DNA of 64,000 nucleotides from Agaricus subrufescens (lineage: Eukaryota > Basidiomycota > Agaricomycetes > Agaricales > Agaricaceae), in the NCBI GenBank assembly GCA_029945375.1, contig CM057069.1, positions 434,001 to 498,000 on the forward strand. The letters run 5' to 3'. The notes beneath the pieces are model-generated. The model ran no database searches and was not told the DNA's origin. It was given only the letters and a program-made list of their open reading frames with translations. Each line of letters begins with the position of its first letter. Position 1 is the first letter of the stretch. Of this stretch, positions 47,884 to 58,938 are shown piece by piece. The position numbers and the translations under genes were made by a program.

Positions 47884-48821
47884 TCATGCGTCAAAATCCG
47901 ACATCCTTGACGTGCGCGGGGGGTAGCGACTCCTAGCATAAAGCATTTTGAGGGGGGTACCTTCAAAGTCGTAGTCACTCAAGGCTTTTAACGCAGAGTC
48001 GGCAGTTTCTTGATCAGAGAATTGTACGAAAACCTTCTTTGTGTCGTTCCCATGAACATCTTTCACTGTCGTTCCTGTCAGATTTCTGGCAAAGGCCAAG
48101 GCTTAAAGCAGCACTCACTGAAGCTGATTCGTAGAATGTGACCCTCATAATCCTTGAGTAAATTCCTTAACGGAGCTTCCTCCCCAGGCAGAGGATAGTT
48201 GGCAATATGGAGTGTTGTACTTGGGGGTGCTTGCTCGCCAGGTAGCATTGCGGACGCGCGGAGAGCATAGCTAACGTTGATAGTACGGTTGAAGAGCACA
48301 AAAGGTTCTTCGGAACTAGATTCTGTTGCGGCAACAGCATCCTCTAGCTTCTCAAACTCAACAAAGCCGTAACCCGACGCCCTGCCGTCAGGTTCAGAGG
48401 CTAGTCGGAGCAAACATCAGGCAGATATATCACTAGAGTATAAGGAAGTCGTACCAAGCCTGAGTTGTTTGATTTGACCATAAGCTTCGAACATTTCGCG
48501 GACGTCAGCTTCAGTCGCGGTATACGGTAGATTCCCAATGTGCAGGGTGGTGATTTTCTTCACTGGACCCGGGGGAGTTCTGCGACGATACGGCTGCCTG
48601 TCGCGAAAAGAATTCCTCCCCGAGCCCTCCCGAAAGCGGTCCCCTTCAAAGAGTGAGCGCGAGATAGAGAACGCCCGCTGTGAAAGGATATGGGGCTTTT
48701 GGACAGACTGTGGCAGTCCACATATGAGCTGCCGAGTGAGCGACGAGCTCAGACGCGCTGAAGACGCGAGCCGGGCCTGTTGGTGGAGGAGGGTGCTGAA
48801 CATAGTGGGCAGAGCAAACAA
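47884..48821 (-). CDS. Two-RRM RNA-binding protein, probably mitochondrial
   Basis: Three exons on the minus strand. The first 60 residues are rich in Arg, Ser and Leu with no acidic residues (MFSTLLHQQARLASSARLSSS and RAFSISRSLF), like a mitochondrial presequence. RRM 1 has TTLHIGNLPYTATEADVREMF (RNP2 LHIGNL) and, after the intron near 48453-48400, GYGFVEFE as RNP1. RRM 2 begins TTLHIANYPLPGEEAPLRNLL and continues after the intron near 48117-48080 with VFVQFSDQETADSALKAL. The end is RMSDFDA. The start is ATG 48821, with ATG 48803 as a good alternative. Role likely in mitochondrial RNA processing or translation; the RNA target is unknown. The gene looks intact. Confidence 0.85.
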
Positions 48822-50331
48822 GCGAGCGTCAGAAAAATGTACTCACGTGGCACGCCTTGTTTGGTCTTGTCTCCTTTGATGAATTGATCTACCCTTCTGG
48901 TCGCTCACTTTCGGTCTGATTTCATCCGCTTGATTTGTGCGCCCAAATTTCGAAAAGTAATATACAAACAACTGTTACCTAGGAGTCCGTTGGTAACTAT
49001 CCGGGCTCTCGGCAAGCTGCAACTTACTGTTGACCTCCGTTGGATCCCATCAACCCGATTCAATTTTGTCGGCAGCACTTAGGTTTTGATATCCAAGAGT
49101 TGTGAGCAACAAGAAATCTACGGTCTCCATCTCAACCAGAGTGCAGACAATGGAGTCTTCCCCGCCAAATTCGCATTAGCCATAATAGGAGTTGCTGTAC
49201 TTCTTTCAGGCTTTGAACCAAACTTGTGAATTAGCACAGGGCTCAGATTTTTGCTGCCGCTCAGACTTAATCCAAGCCCAAGGCAATGCGGTTATCGCAA
49301 CAGATAAGGATTCTCTGGGCGAGGTTTCAGACACTCGGGTTCACCAGTAGTTCATCGGCGATACGGTACCACCAAGAACAAAATCATTGACATAGCCCAT
49401 CTAAATTGAACAGGATCTGTTGTACTATATATAGTGTGTGGGCTAGACGCTCAGTAATCAAGTAACTCCGGCACTGGAGGGTGTGGGTATCTCATAGGAC
49501 ACTGATCCTGTCAACACCATCGGGGTAGAGTAACAAAGCGACCTACATCATGAGTGATCTAGCATTGTAAGTTACTTGTTGGTAGTAATGAGAACCCATA
49601 GCGCATCAATTAGTATGCGGTACCCTTATCATACTGTGGATCCTATCGGTATCATTGCGCAAAACATACTACACCGCCACCAAAATCACTTGTAACATGT
49701 TGGAGCGGATGCATTTTGGGGAGGTGCCATTCTTTCGGAAACGTCATATGATATACATATTCGCCGCTCATGGTCAGAGGGTCAGGTTTCTCTTAATTGA
49801 TGCGGTTGCGCCGCTCGACGAGCAAAATTCATTAAAGAGAGGGTGAGAGGATCAATCCATCATTGATAATCATTGATAAGATGCAAGGCCACCAGCCGTT
49901 TCCGATTGATAGATATCTGATGCGCCCATGGAGTTTTAAAACAGGTACTACTTCCCTCTGCCTTTGTGATGAACCGCATTTTCTTGGATGTCGAGTATGT
50001 CCGAGTTACATACTTATCCCACAAGAACAAATGATGAGAGAGTATGTGGTCGGCATGAAGAACGAACATGTGCATTGTACTCAGGGGCATCTGTTCCGGT
50101 CTCGAACAATCTCCGGTGGAAACGCCGGGTATGAAAGACACCTTCTCAACGAGCATGCGGCTAACTCTGATCTTCGAACACAGGTAATGATTAGGGCGTG
50201 GAAGCACCTACGTACATCTGATCAGCTGAAACTGATCGCTTTCGTTTATTTTTAGATTTCATATTCTCTCAGCGAATATTTAATCACTAAGGAGTTCTGT
50301 GAACGCCACATTGTCTCGCCTACTTTCGTCG
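48822..50331. other. Intergenic, no gene called
   Basis: Divergent region between the RRM gene and the peroxidase-like gene. A 130-codon plus-strand frame at 49863-50255 has several Cys and His but no zinc-finger spacing that I know and is not called. Confidence 0.45.
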
Positions 50332-51186
50332 ATGTCTACAACCTCTAGCCTCCCTACGCCACCGGCTCAGAAATCGCCGGAAACTCACGAATATATTCCC
50401 GCTGGAGCCTCTGACAGTCGTTCACCTTGTCCGGCCCTTAACACCCTTGCAAATCATGGCTACATGTTGAGTCTATCCCTCACTCGTCTATAATCCAAGG
50501 GGTCACTAATCTCCTATTTTTGATGTTACAGTGCACGCAATGGGCGTGAAATTCGGTTCTTCGAGCTGATAGATGCTCTGCAATATGTTTACAACATCAC
50601 CTGGTTTCTGGCATTCTTCTTGACACTCGTGGGATTCGTAATCTCCGGAAAACTCACGTTTGTCCGTCATGGGTCATTTCTTCCCTCCATTCGATGGACG
50701 GTCGCGCTCTCGACTTTGTCCGTACGAGGACCGCACAAGATTGCCCACGACGCCGCCTTCGTCCATCCCAACTACAGACCATCCCACTCCCCCGACAAAT
50801 CACTACTTTCAAAGTTCCTTGCATTTACCTCGCCGTATCATAGCGAGCGTCGCCTCCCTGGGCTGTCGCTGGTTGACATCGCTCTCTATCACAAAGAAAG
50901 AGAGGATGAACTTCATTCTCCCCTGAACTTTTTCCATAAGCAAATTGCCTTAGGAGAATGTGGACTTACATGGTCAGTGATGCGAAAGAGAACATCCACG
51001 AGTCTTGGAAGGCGGATTGATGAATGTGATGAAGTTGTCACAAAGGAAGTTTTAGAAAAATGGTTCGGAGCGGAACAATTGCCGGAAGATTGGTTCGACG
51101 AAAATGGTTCTAGACCGATCCGCCCAGTTGGTCTCCTCGAAGTGAGACGTAGAGCCGGAGATGTTGCAAGTTGGTGTGCCAAGTGA
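50332..51186 (+). CDS. Peroxidase_2 (chloroperoxidase/peroxygenase-like) protein
   Basis: Exons 50332-50465 and 50532-51186 join to 262 aa. The heme-thiolate motif is clear: SPCPALNTLANHGY with the Pro-Cys-Pro that supplies the axial Cys, followed across the intron by IARNGREI. Next is a hydrophobic stretch (YNITWFLAFFLTLVGFVISG), common in this family, then KIAHDAAFVHPN where family members usually have EHDAS, and the C-terminal WFGAEQLPEDW. Family enzymes use peroxide to halogenate or hydroxylate. Here the Glu and Ser of the EHD-S metal site are both Ala, so activity is uncertain. There is no signal peptide, unlike secreted peroxygenases. The upstream GTG-starting frame adds only 11 codons; ATG 50332 is chosen. 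Confidence 0.85.
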
Positions 51187-52566
51187 TCCCGTCGTGATAT
51201 TGTTCGAAATCCTCAAGATCCTTAAAATGTTGATGCATATTCAGTATTTATTAGCATATCTATTTATTTATTTAACAAAATGTACATATATGTTGTTGTA
51301 CGATTATTATTTATTGTTACGTCAATACATTAGCCAGTGAACGTTGTCAAGTGGCCTGAATCGTGCATGGACTCAGAATTCAAGGCTACCGCTCACTGTG
51401 ACTTACTGGCGAATCTTCCCGTTCCGTGACTTGGAGATGGGAAGTATAAACTTACAGCTATCCTATAACATGGCTGAGGTGACATATTGAACACTCGTAC
51501 TTGATGAATGTCGCCCGACGCCAGCCCAAGCCGTACGCCGCCACTCGCTGTTTCACATTTTTGGGTTGAGTCTAGTTGATTCTCATGTAGTCCGATGGGA
51601 ATGTTTTAAGCCTAACAGGGTCCTGGACTTTCAACTCTCGATTCATGGACTTCTGGTACACCATGCTAGTTGCTCGCCGACGATAGAATAAGCACACGGA
51701 CCAATGATGTCAATTAGGCCCCAACTAATTATGCCACCAACTTGTCTGGAGCGGAGGCTCATCTTTCCGCTAGGTATTTATGTATGGTACATCATGCATC
51801 AGTATGTGGTAACCATCGCTAAAATTTGGCTCCGCCAACATATTTTTATCTCCTTTCGAACCTTCATTAACCGATGCAACCGACTTTTTTTAGTACTCCG
51901 TTATGCATCACGGTATCGCTCCTTGGAATATGCAGAGGTAACGGAACTTCTTGTGTCTGCATCGCCGATGTGGGACTGGAGAAGAAATCAAACTTACTAA
52001 TCACATGGTGAGGCTCGAAGAATGCATCGGCTGTGCAAGAGGGAAAAAGATGGGGGTGGTGCAGTTCGTGACGACGCGCACTGTCGCATCTGAACTCCAG
52101 GGTCGGAGCAATGTGGGGAGGTGAGAAGGGGGTCGGGAGGCAATGTCAGCCACTAAAGACACGTATGCAGTAGGGTTGGCATTGCCCTTAAACTCCACCT
52201 CGGCTCAGGAACGCAACTTCAACCCAATAACGGTGACCTACGTGTAAGTATTTTTCAAGGCAGTGGATCTTATAAGTCAGAAAGAAAAGGAATGGTGGAC
52301 TATTGACGGGAATGTCCAATACCCAGCGGTCTCTATAATATAAAGGCGATGAATGGAATCTAGTGTAAGTATGAGTATTTTGGTCGGGCGGTGTGAGCTC
52401 AGATTGTCAAACCACAGGGCTTTGCGTGAACATAAGTGCATATGGCTTCTATTTAAACACAAAAAGGAACGATTTACGCATAGTAAGTAACAAGTAGTCA
52501 ACTTCTTCATTGAAGTCTCTGGAAAAGCTTCAGTCCTGCTAAACAACAGTAAGTTCATCGGTCCTC
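51187..52566. other. Intergenic, no gene called
   Basis: 3' flank of the peroxidase-like gene with an AT-rich stretch at 51230-51330, and the 3' flank of the minus-strand gene ending at 52567. Frames at 51704-52000 and 52277-52558 have no family content. Confidence 0.45.
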
Positions 52567-53847
52567 CTAAGCTCCTTCTCCGCGCATTCTCCTCTGGTCA
52601 ACTCTCGGCGACCCTGGTCGTGATTCATATGCAGGTGGTCGATCCACTGTGTCAGCAAAGCGGGACACACCAGAGGGCTGGTTTACAAAGGCAGTTTCAA
52701 GCGTTCGTAGTCGTTCGCGAAGAGTCTGAAGCTCGGAGTCGTCTTGGTTCCTGAATGGTTCAGCGGAAACACTCTGGATCTCTGTACCCGCGCCGGAGAG
52801 ATCAACCGGGGCCGCCACCGGAGTTTTGACTCCCTGATTCTGTCCCGGCCAGGTCTCTCGTCGCTGTTCTCCGGACCATCTATAATCGTTTCCTCTGCAG
52901 AATGAATCGTTCATCGGATTGGAAATGACATTGCGAGCAGGATACTGTTGTCCACGGTATGCGCTTGGCGGCAACTGCAGTGTTAACCCACTTCTGTGAT
53001 CGTTACTATGTTGACGAGACGTTCCTCTCTGAGGAAAATGTACTTCGTCATATTTTGAGTTCTCTGGCAAGGTTTCGAGATCATTTTCGCTTCCCGCTGC
53101 CTGTGATTGGCGTCTACTCAGCCGTTTGAGGAGCAGCGCTATCAGTACTATGCCAACAACCACCGTAATCGCAACCGCAACGGCTGTTGTGTTAGTCGAT
53201 GAAGGCGATGATGTCCACATGAATGTTGAGAGGGTATTCTGTCGCTAGGTGTCGCGTAGATGTATTGGGTGAGCGTTGTGGACAGTCGTACTCCGGGTTT
53301 CTTGAGTGAACTCGATGTACCTGAATCGAGCAAAAATGCAAATGATCTGCAAGCAAGCTTTCGTCAGGTGGGATGTACTAGCTTTCTGGTATTCAGCGGC
53401 TGACTGCGAAATCGTTGCCTGGCCGGATGCGCTTGAGTGGCGATCTACAGTTTCGACTATCAGATTCTAACCCGGACCCTGTTGTGTGACAGACTGCTTA
53501 CCGTTGATTGCTTTTGATCTAAACACGAGCTCTTGGTAACAGTCTCAACACACCTTCAGCACGATACCAGTAGTATGTGGTAGTAGATGGGGGGGAAAGG
53601 AGACCTGTGTGAATATACTTTCCTGACCCTTGGAGACTATACCGCATCGTGAACCCGGCAAAATTGACGGATGAACTTTCCAAATTACCCCATGAAGGCA
53701 GCATGAGCATTCTGGTCCTGGAGGGATGTCACGAACCTTCGAGAGCACGTGCTTGTGGGTCGGTTCGGGTGGAACTAATGAACCAAGTTGCAATCCAGCT
53801 GGGGAGTACGATCATCCTTGCTTCTTACGAGTAGATGATGAAACCAT
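52567..53847 (-). CDS. Single-pass membrane protein with coiled coil and PPAY motif (gene A)
   Basis: The last exon is clear: a Ser/Thr-rich stalk (TSSPSSTNTT), one transmembrane helix (AVAVAITVVVGIVLIALLL), a basic stop-transfer KRLSRRQ, a disordered cytosolic part, a coiled coil (LQTLRERLRTLETAF) and the tail RPPAYESRPGSPRVDQRR. Upstream exons encode an extracellular part and are less sure: I place the start at ATG 53847 because it is followed by a good GTAAGA donor and has a TATA element 60 bp further up; a second exon includes VPPEPTHKHVLSKV. PPAY is a PY motif of the kind bound by WW domains of Rsp5/Nedd4 ligases. Its C-terminal plan is shared with the next two minus-strand genes. No family is recognised. 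Confidence 0.68.
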
Positions 53848-53905
53848 GGTATAGGACGAAACAGCGTACGAGTTTTTTATATTGTAGGTTGAGTGCCCAA
53901 CGTCG

Positions 53906-53914
53906 CTATTTATA
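53906..53914 (-). promoter_or_regulatory. TATA-like element of membrane-protein gene A
   Basis: On the minus strand this reads TATAAATAG, 59-67 bp before the proposed ATG at 53847. It is the main support for that start. Confidence 0.45.
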
Positions 53915-54030
53915 CATGTATATAAACTGTACAATGCAATCATCAATAACTATACAGCCGCCGGCATCTGTTAGGTAATGATATAAGAACCGATGAAATC
54001 GCCCAGCTGATCATGACGCTTACCATTATA

Positions 54031-54984
54031 TTAGTTCTCCTCAGTTATGGACCGTGAGTGACGGCGCCCAGCCTGCGGGGAACAGGGACGCGGCTGGTAC
54101 GCCGGCAATTGTTCCGTCGCATGGTCAGCGTGAGTACCACGCCCTGCTAGTGTCGCTTCAAGAACTCGTACACGCTCTCGCAATATCTCGATCTCTACGT
54201 TGTGCGTCCTGCCTTGAAGCGCGCCGCGATTATTCGTCCTGGGTTGTCGCTCCCTCGTTGTGCTAGTGGTGTAGCTACTGGTAGAGTTCGAGTTACTGGA
54301 ATTTGGGAAATGGTTTTGTGTGGGCTGGACTCCACTGCGCTGAACGACTCCTGTGTTAGAAGCCTGTTCTCCTGTACCGCTTGGACGAGTTTCGCGCCTT
54401 CTTCTATCTGCGTAGGTTATGCTGTTATTGCCGCTTGCTTGAGTAGTGAGCGGACGAGTTTCAGCCAGTCGGTCCAAGGAAAGAGTTCCATCTTCCCTAA
54501 TCTCCAAACCGAAGGAGTCTCGTCGCCTTCTGTTCCGTCCCGGCTGTGTCCTTGTTCGCCTGAGACTGTTGTCTCCTAAATTTACGAAACCTGGCTTTCG
54601 TTTTGCGTTTCCGGGCGCGTTCGAATCCGCATTTGCAGTGGTAAGTTGATCAAAAGAAAGCGTTCCATCCTCTCTCACCTCCAGCCCAAAAGAATCCCTT
54701 CTCCGTTTCGTTCTCGTCAAAGACACAATGTTTTTCCAACACTCAGAACCGGTACTAGAAGGTGAAACGTCCTGTCTGCTTTTTCGTTCGGTTCCTCTTT
54801 GAGGAGCAGAACTGATACTCGCACTTCCTTCATCGAAAGACGTATTAAAGCCAATAGTCCCGTCTTCTCGAATCTCTAGCCCAAGCGAATCGCGTCTTGT
54901 AATGGGCCTTCCAGGTGACATTCCGGCTTGCTTGTATGTGGTTGAAGGGAAGAAGTGAGGGCGCAGAATGCGAAACTCTGACAT
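54031..54984 (-). CDS. Basic protein with three RRDS repeats, coiled coil and LPAY motif (gene B)
   Basis: A long single frame of 317 aa from ATG 54984 (MSEFRILRPHFFP). It holds three near-identical 14-residue units of the form RRDS[FL]GLE[IV]REDGT at 54856-54897, 54661-54702 and 54484-54525, spaced 65 and 59 residues. Between them the sequence is Ser/Thr/Arg/Asn-rich and probably disordered. Near the end come a coiled coil (VEIEILRERVRVLEATLAG) and LPAYQPRPCSPQAGRR. The RRDS core is a consensus for basophilic kinases such as PKA. The C-terminal plan is that of genes A and C, but no membrane helix is visible, so it may lack its membrane part or it lies in an unseen 5' exon. I do not recognise a family. 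Confidence 0.66.
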   Translation of the reverse strand: MSEFRILRPHFFPSTTYKQAGMSPGRPITRRDSLGLEIREDGTIGFNTSFDEGSASISSAPQRGTERKSRQDVSPSSTGSECWKNIVSLTRTKRRRDSFGLEVREDGTLSFDQLTTANADSNAPGNAKRKPGFVNLGDNSLRRTRTQPGRNRRRRDSFGLEIREDGTLSLDRLAETRPLTTQASGNNSITYADRRRRETRPSGTGEQASNTGVVQRSGVQPTQNHFPNSSNSNSTSSYTTSTTRERQPRTNNRGALQGRTHNVEIEILRERVRVLEATLAGRGTHADHATEQLPAYQPRPCSPQAGRRHSRSITEEN

Positions 54985-55196
54985 GAAAATAGGAGAGTCA
55001 TAAAGGAGAATTTGAGACACTGGTAGTCGCAACAAATTACTTTACAAACCGCGAGACCCAGGCTGAGAGTATCAATCAGTCCCGAACAATGTAGTACTCA
55101 GATTGATAGAAAAATATAATGAAAGAGCGTCCCTACGTCCGTTATCACCGGACTCAAAAGAAAATTGCAGCTCCAGTAGAACATTAATACAGATGC

Positions 55197-56552
55197 CTAA
55201 TAAGTAGTACGTTGTTGTTGAGGAAGTAAAAGCTGATCGGTTGATGCTGGTACATTACGCGGCATAACGAACGAAGGAGGGCGAGAAGTATAGGTCGGCG
55301 GCTGCTCTTCTGGTGGAGGATGGCGGGCGCTTTGATCTTCACTCTCCTGCTCCTCAGAGCGCACTGATGACCATCTGCCTTCTAATCTCTGCACTCTTTG
55401 TTTCAGCTCTTCCAGCTGAGTTCGAGTAGGCCGCTCCATATACAAGGGACTCGGACTAGAATCCATGTATACTGTCGTTGAAGCTCCCATCAGGGGGAAA
55501 GTCTCCGAAACAGCTGAGCTGACGCTCTCTACACGTGTCCTGACGGTAGAATGTGGAGTCGAAAGTAACGATAAGTTGATACCGTCTTGTAGGGTATCAT
55601 TGTCTATGACAGAGCCTTGATCAACGTCTTCTGGTACATCATTGACTTGAATTCTGCGTTCGACAGAGCGTCGTTTACGAAGACGTTTTCGTAATTTTCT
55701 GCGTGGCCTCTCGTTCCTCCTTGCACTGTCATTGAGCCGTTTCGATAGTTGTAGTATGAGAAGATAGATAGACAATAAAAGAATGATTCCCAGTGGTACC
55801 ACGATTGCAATGATAATTGGAACCGCGTGGTGAAGCGCACTCTGGTCGGAATCAGCCCGGCGTCGGGATGTCAAGTTGGACGTCAATTGAGTGTTAGTTC
55901 TTCGCGAACACAAATCAGTCTACTGAGGTTTAACAAGGCGGGAAGAGAAAAAATCACTGACAGGTGGCCAGATCTAATTCGAAGCCTATGAATTACGGGC
56001 ATGAAGTACCGGCTCCTTATGGAATGGCCAGAAGTTACTATATAGGACTGAAGTGAAAAGACTCGACCTTGCAAAAAAAATTTAAGTGGAAATGAGGGGA
56101 ACGGATGAGTAATACTTCCATGATTTCTCCATCAAAGAAATGCGCATTACTCCACGAACAGAGATGTTCGTTGTCGTGATCTGGCAAAAGGCTGCTGATG
56201 AAGCTCTTACATCAGATTTGATCGTGTCTGGCCGCACTTTTAGAACAGAACAGAAGATGTTCAATCCGGGGGTTGTTACAGACCATTGGTGTGCTGTCGG
56301 TGCCGAACAATTGTAGTAGCGTTTCATACAACGAGGAAGGAGGTTAAACGGAAAAAGGTAATTCTGGAATGTTTGTATAGTTATCACTGGTTTCATGCAA
56401 CATACTGTAACTGATGTACGAATTTTTAGATTACTAGGGTGACTACCGGATCTGATGAATGCAGTAGTTGTGGTTGCCTCATCCAATAAGCGAATCTGGG
56501 CTGGACAGTCACGATATGATAGAAGAGTTTTTTTCGCAGACGTGACTGGCAC
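55197..56552 (-). CDS. Single-pass membrane protein with coiled coil and PPTY motif (gene C)
   Basis: The clear part is the exon 55197-55913: an extracellular stalk, one transmembrane helix (AVPIIIAIVVPLGIILLLSI), a strongly basic juxtamembrane stretch (RRNERPRRKLRKRLRKRR), a Ser/Thr-rich middle part, a coiled coil (LEELKQRVQRLEGRW) and QPPTYTSRPPSFVM near the end. This matches gene A in order and spacing. The 5' exons are unsettled. An exon ending RSGHLS joins in phase 0 across 55914-55968, and a 156-codon frame at 56082-56552 may be the ectodomain, but I cannot prove it belongs. The gene faces the plus-strand membrane protein at 56701. No family recognised; a sensor or adaptor role is a guess. 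Confidence 0.58.
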
Positions 56553-56700
56553 CGACGATTCTCCAGCAGAGATAAAGATATTCTGATGACACCAACTTAA
56601 AACTAGGCGTGTTTGCGCCTATGTCTTCAGGCCTTAGATCCCACGCTACTCTACACGCTCTCACCCGCCCCTCGCATACTGCGCTAACCCTGCAACTTCC

Positions 56701-58097
56701 ATGCCTCCGCATGCCATAATCGTGGCATTTGATATATCAGTTCTTCTTTCGGTCTTGTTGACCCTCTGTGCCTTGGTCACAGCAGCGCTATCACGATCCA
56801 TTTCTCGCAGTCCCAGTTGGTACAGTTTGATGATGGCAGGACTGGTTTATTCCCTGAGTTATGGGCTACTTGTTGGGAGACAAGAGGCCCTCGATGAACC
56901 ACCATTAGTACTGTGTGTTACTCAGACCCTTTTGATCTATGCAGTCCCAGTACTGTCAGTCCCGTTTATCTATCCATTTCTCGAAATTTTTTGTTTTGGA
57001 CTAAGGATTATTGTAGCGCTGTTTTCGCCGAGTTGAACCTTTATATTGAAGTGAGTGTAAATCGTCAATATCTCATGACCATCACCGACGGAAATTATAT
57101 AGCTGTATCTGATACTTTCGGGGTTGAAATCTGGTGATTTTAGGCCGTCAACATACAGGAGATCGTTCTGGGTATGTTTGGACTATCAGCCCTGTTCCAT
57201 GTTAATTTTCCTGATTATGCCAAAGCTCGTTGTTACGCCCTGGATCTCTTTCATAGTAATCATTGTTGAGGTACTTTTGGTGCGCAGGAATGCTGACATC
57301 GAGGCTTGATGTTTTAATACTAACTCACAATTTGAAGATCATATTTCCTGGAGGTCATATCTACCTGGTAAGGCGAGCACCAGCCACTCATTTCTATTGT
57401 CACCTCGAATATGCCTTGCCGTGTGTATTTCTTTTGCAGAAGAAATGTTTTTTTAATCGATCTTTGTACAGATGTATCATCACCGCTGTCGTCGTGGCAA
57501 TAACAGTTATAGGGATCATACTGCCACTACAAGGTAGTAAAGAATTATCAAGAAATGATGATCAATACTGCATTGGAATGCTAATTTTACCCTCTGACAG
57601 CTTGGCTCGCTTTCACGATCTTTCGGTCTTCAAATATACTCAAACGTCTGGCTGAAGCAGACCATCAACTATTCATTACTTTATATGTGCGGTTAACGCT
57701 GACCACATTATGCACTATACTAGCATTTGGGTATGTTAAAAATCATCTGTATCTATGGATGAGTTACTGATCAGGATCCCAATAAAGGCTCTGCCTGAGC
57801 GCTGTCGTTGTATTTCGGATAGACTCCAATGAAACAAGCTTGGCTTATCCAGTCCGTAAGTTGAAGATGCAACAGCATTCTGTGAAGCTTACAAGCTTCC
57901 AATAGTTTCATTTGCTTCAGCTATTGCATTTACTACTCAAAAGGTAGTTAACCTGAGTCATGTCTGCACGTGGCGGCATATTAAAGATAACTTTCTCTTA
58001 GGACATCCTTCGACCCTGGCTATTCTGGCGTCCATCCAGGCCCTGTAGCTCAATCATCTTCAGAGTCTCAGATTCTCATGAAACAATGAGTGGGTAG
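56701..58097 (+). CDS. Multi-pass membrane protein (7TM-like, Agaricomycete family)
   Basis: Several exons encode a hydrophobic protein with probably seven helices. Exon 1 has ISVLLSVLLTLCALVTAAL, a short loop SRSISRSPSWYSL, then MMAGLVYSLSYGLLVGRQ and LCVTQTLLIYAVPVL. A short exon adds DYCSAVFAELNLYIE. Later exons give PKLVVTPWISFIVIIVEVLLV, HFYCHLEYALP, IITAVVVAITVIGIIL, and the last exon from about 58003 reads DILRPWLFWRPSRPCSS with stop at 58095. The order resembles a widespread group of unnamed mushroom membrane proteins of receptor-like shape. A few joins (57170-57300, 57540-58000) are uncertain and the gene could be damaged there. No ligand or G-protein link can be seen. Confidence 0.6.
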
Positions 58098-58344
58098 CAT
58101 TAGTGGAACTAATAGCCACGCCGGATGCACAACAAACACCTCGCAGTAGGGGAAGGTTTGTCTGTGACTGGCCAATGTACTCATGGGAATCTGCTTGACA
58201 TTTATTCCTTGCATAACATTTCAATCATGTATATAAGTGAAATATAACGAGGAAATAACTTGCGCTCTGCTAGCACAGCTAGGGAGAAGGAAAATTTAGC
58301 ATGCTATTCAAGTTTTGAGCTTATCAGCTTAGTAAACTTCAAGT

Positions 58345-58938
58345 CTTTTTTTTATTTTTATTATTTTTATTTTTATCATTTTATTGTCCTCGAAGCTGTG
58401 CTTCACGTTGGACATCTCGTGACTACTACATATAGGGTGGTTTCTAGGGCCTCGTGTCCTTATACCTGCGGGTTGTCCCTGAAGGATGTTGCTGCCCCTC
58501 TATGTTGCTTTTCCCATGCACCTTCTCTCGTGAGGTTTACTGCTTTTCGGCCAGGCTCAAGGTACTTTTGCTTTCCTCAAGCGGTCTCGCTCTTACTCCT
58601 AAGGAGGAATCGTTGCCTGTGGCCTTTAGATGAACAAGAGGTTTAGTCATGTGTGGTTTGATGGTTTGTTTTGCTCCGTTTTGTCCCTTCGTAGCTTTGT
58701 TGTGGCGGTGAGATTTTGAATCTGCCTAATAGCTGTTTGAACCTTTTTGTTGCATCTAGGAAGTTGACTAGACTTCTTGTTCCACTTTTCTGATTTGAAA
58801 ATCCATTCGAGGTTGAATGCGTTTGCCCTTCCTAGGTGCCTTTTGAGCTCGTGTCTTTTGTTCTCGTATTTCTCGCAGGCTAATATTAGGTGATTGACTG
58901 TTTCTGGTACAATATGCTCTGATCTGTCCATCTGTAAA
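58345..58938 (-). mobile_element. 5'-truncated non-LTR (LINE-type) retrotransposon remnant
   Basis: The minus strand frame 58647-58938 encodes the C-terminal end typical of fungal LINE polymerase proteins: EHIVPETVNHLILACEKY, then RHELKRHLGRA and LEWIFKSEK. Downstream lies about 260 bp of 3' untranslated sequence and then an A-rich tail (on the plus strand T-rich, 58345-58386, built of TTTTTATT-like units). Similar short sequences flank both ends: AGTAAACTTCAAGT at 58331-58344 and AGTAAAC..CTCAAGT at 58939-58957, a possible imperfect target-site duplication. The polymerase core is missing, so the element is dead. The exact LINE clade is not determined. Confidence 0.62.

Noticed and set aside
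49863..50255. 130-codon frame with several Cys and His (zinc-finger-like)
   Set aside because: Spacing fits no known finger, the start region is AT-rich intergenic sequence, and no splice context or homologous block was seen.
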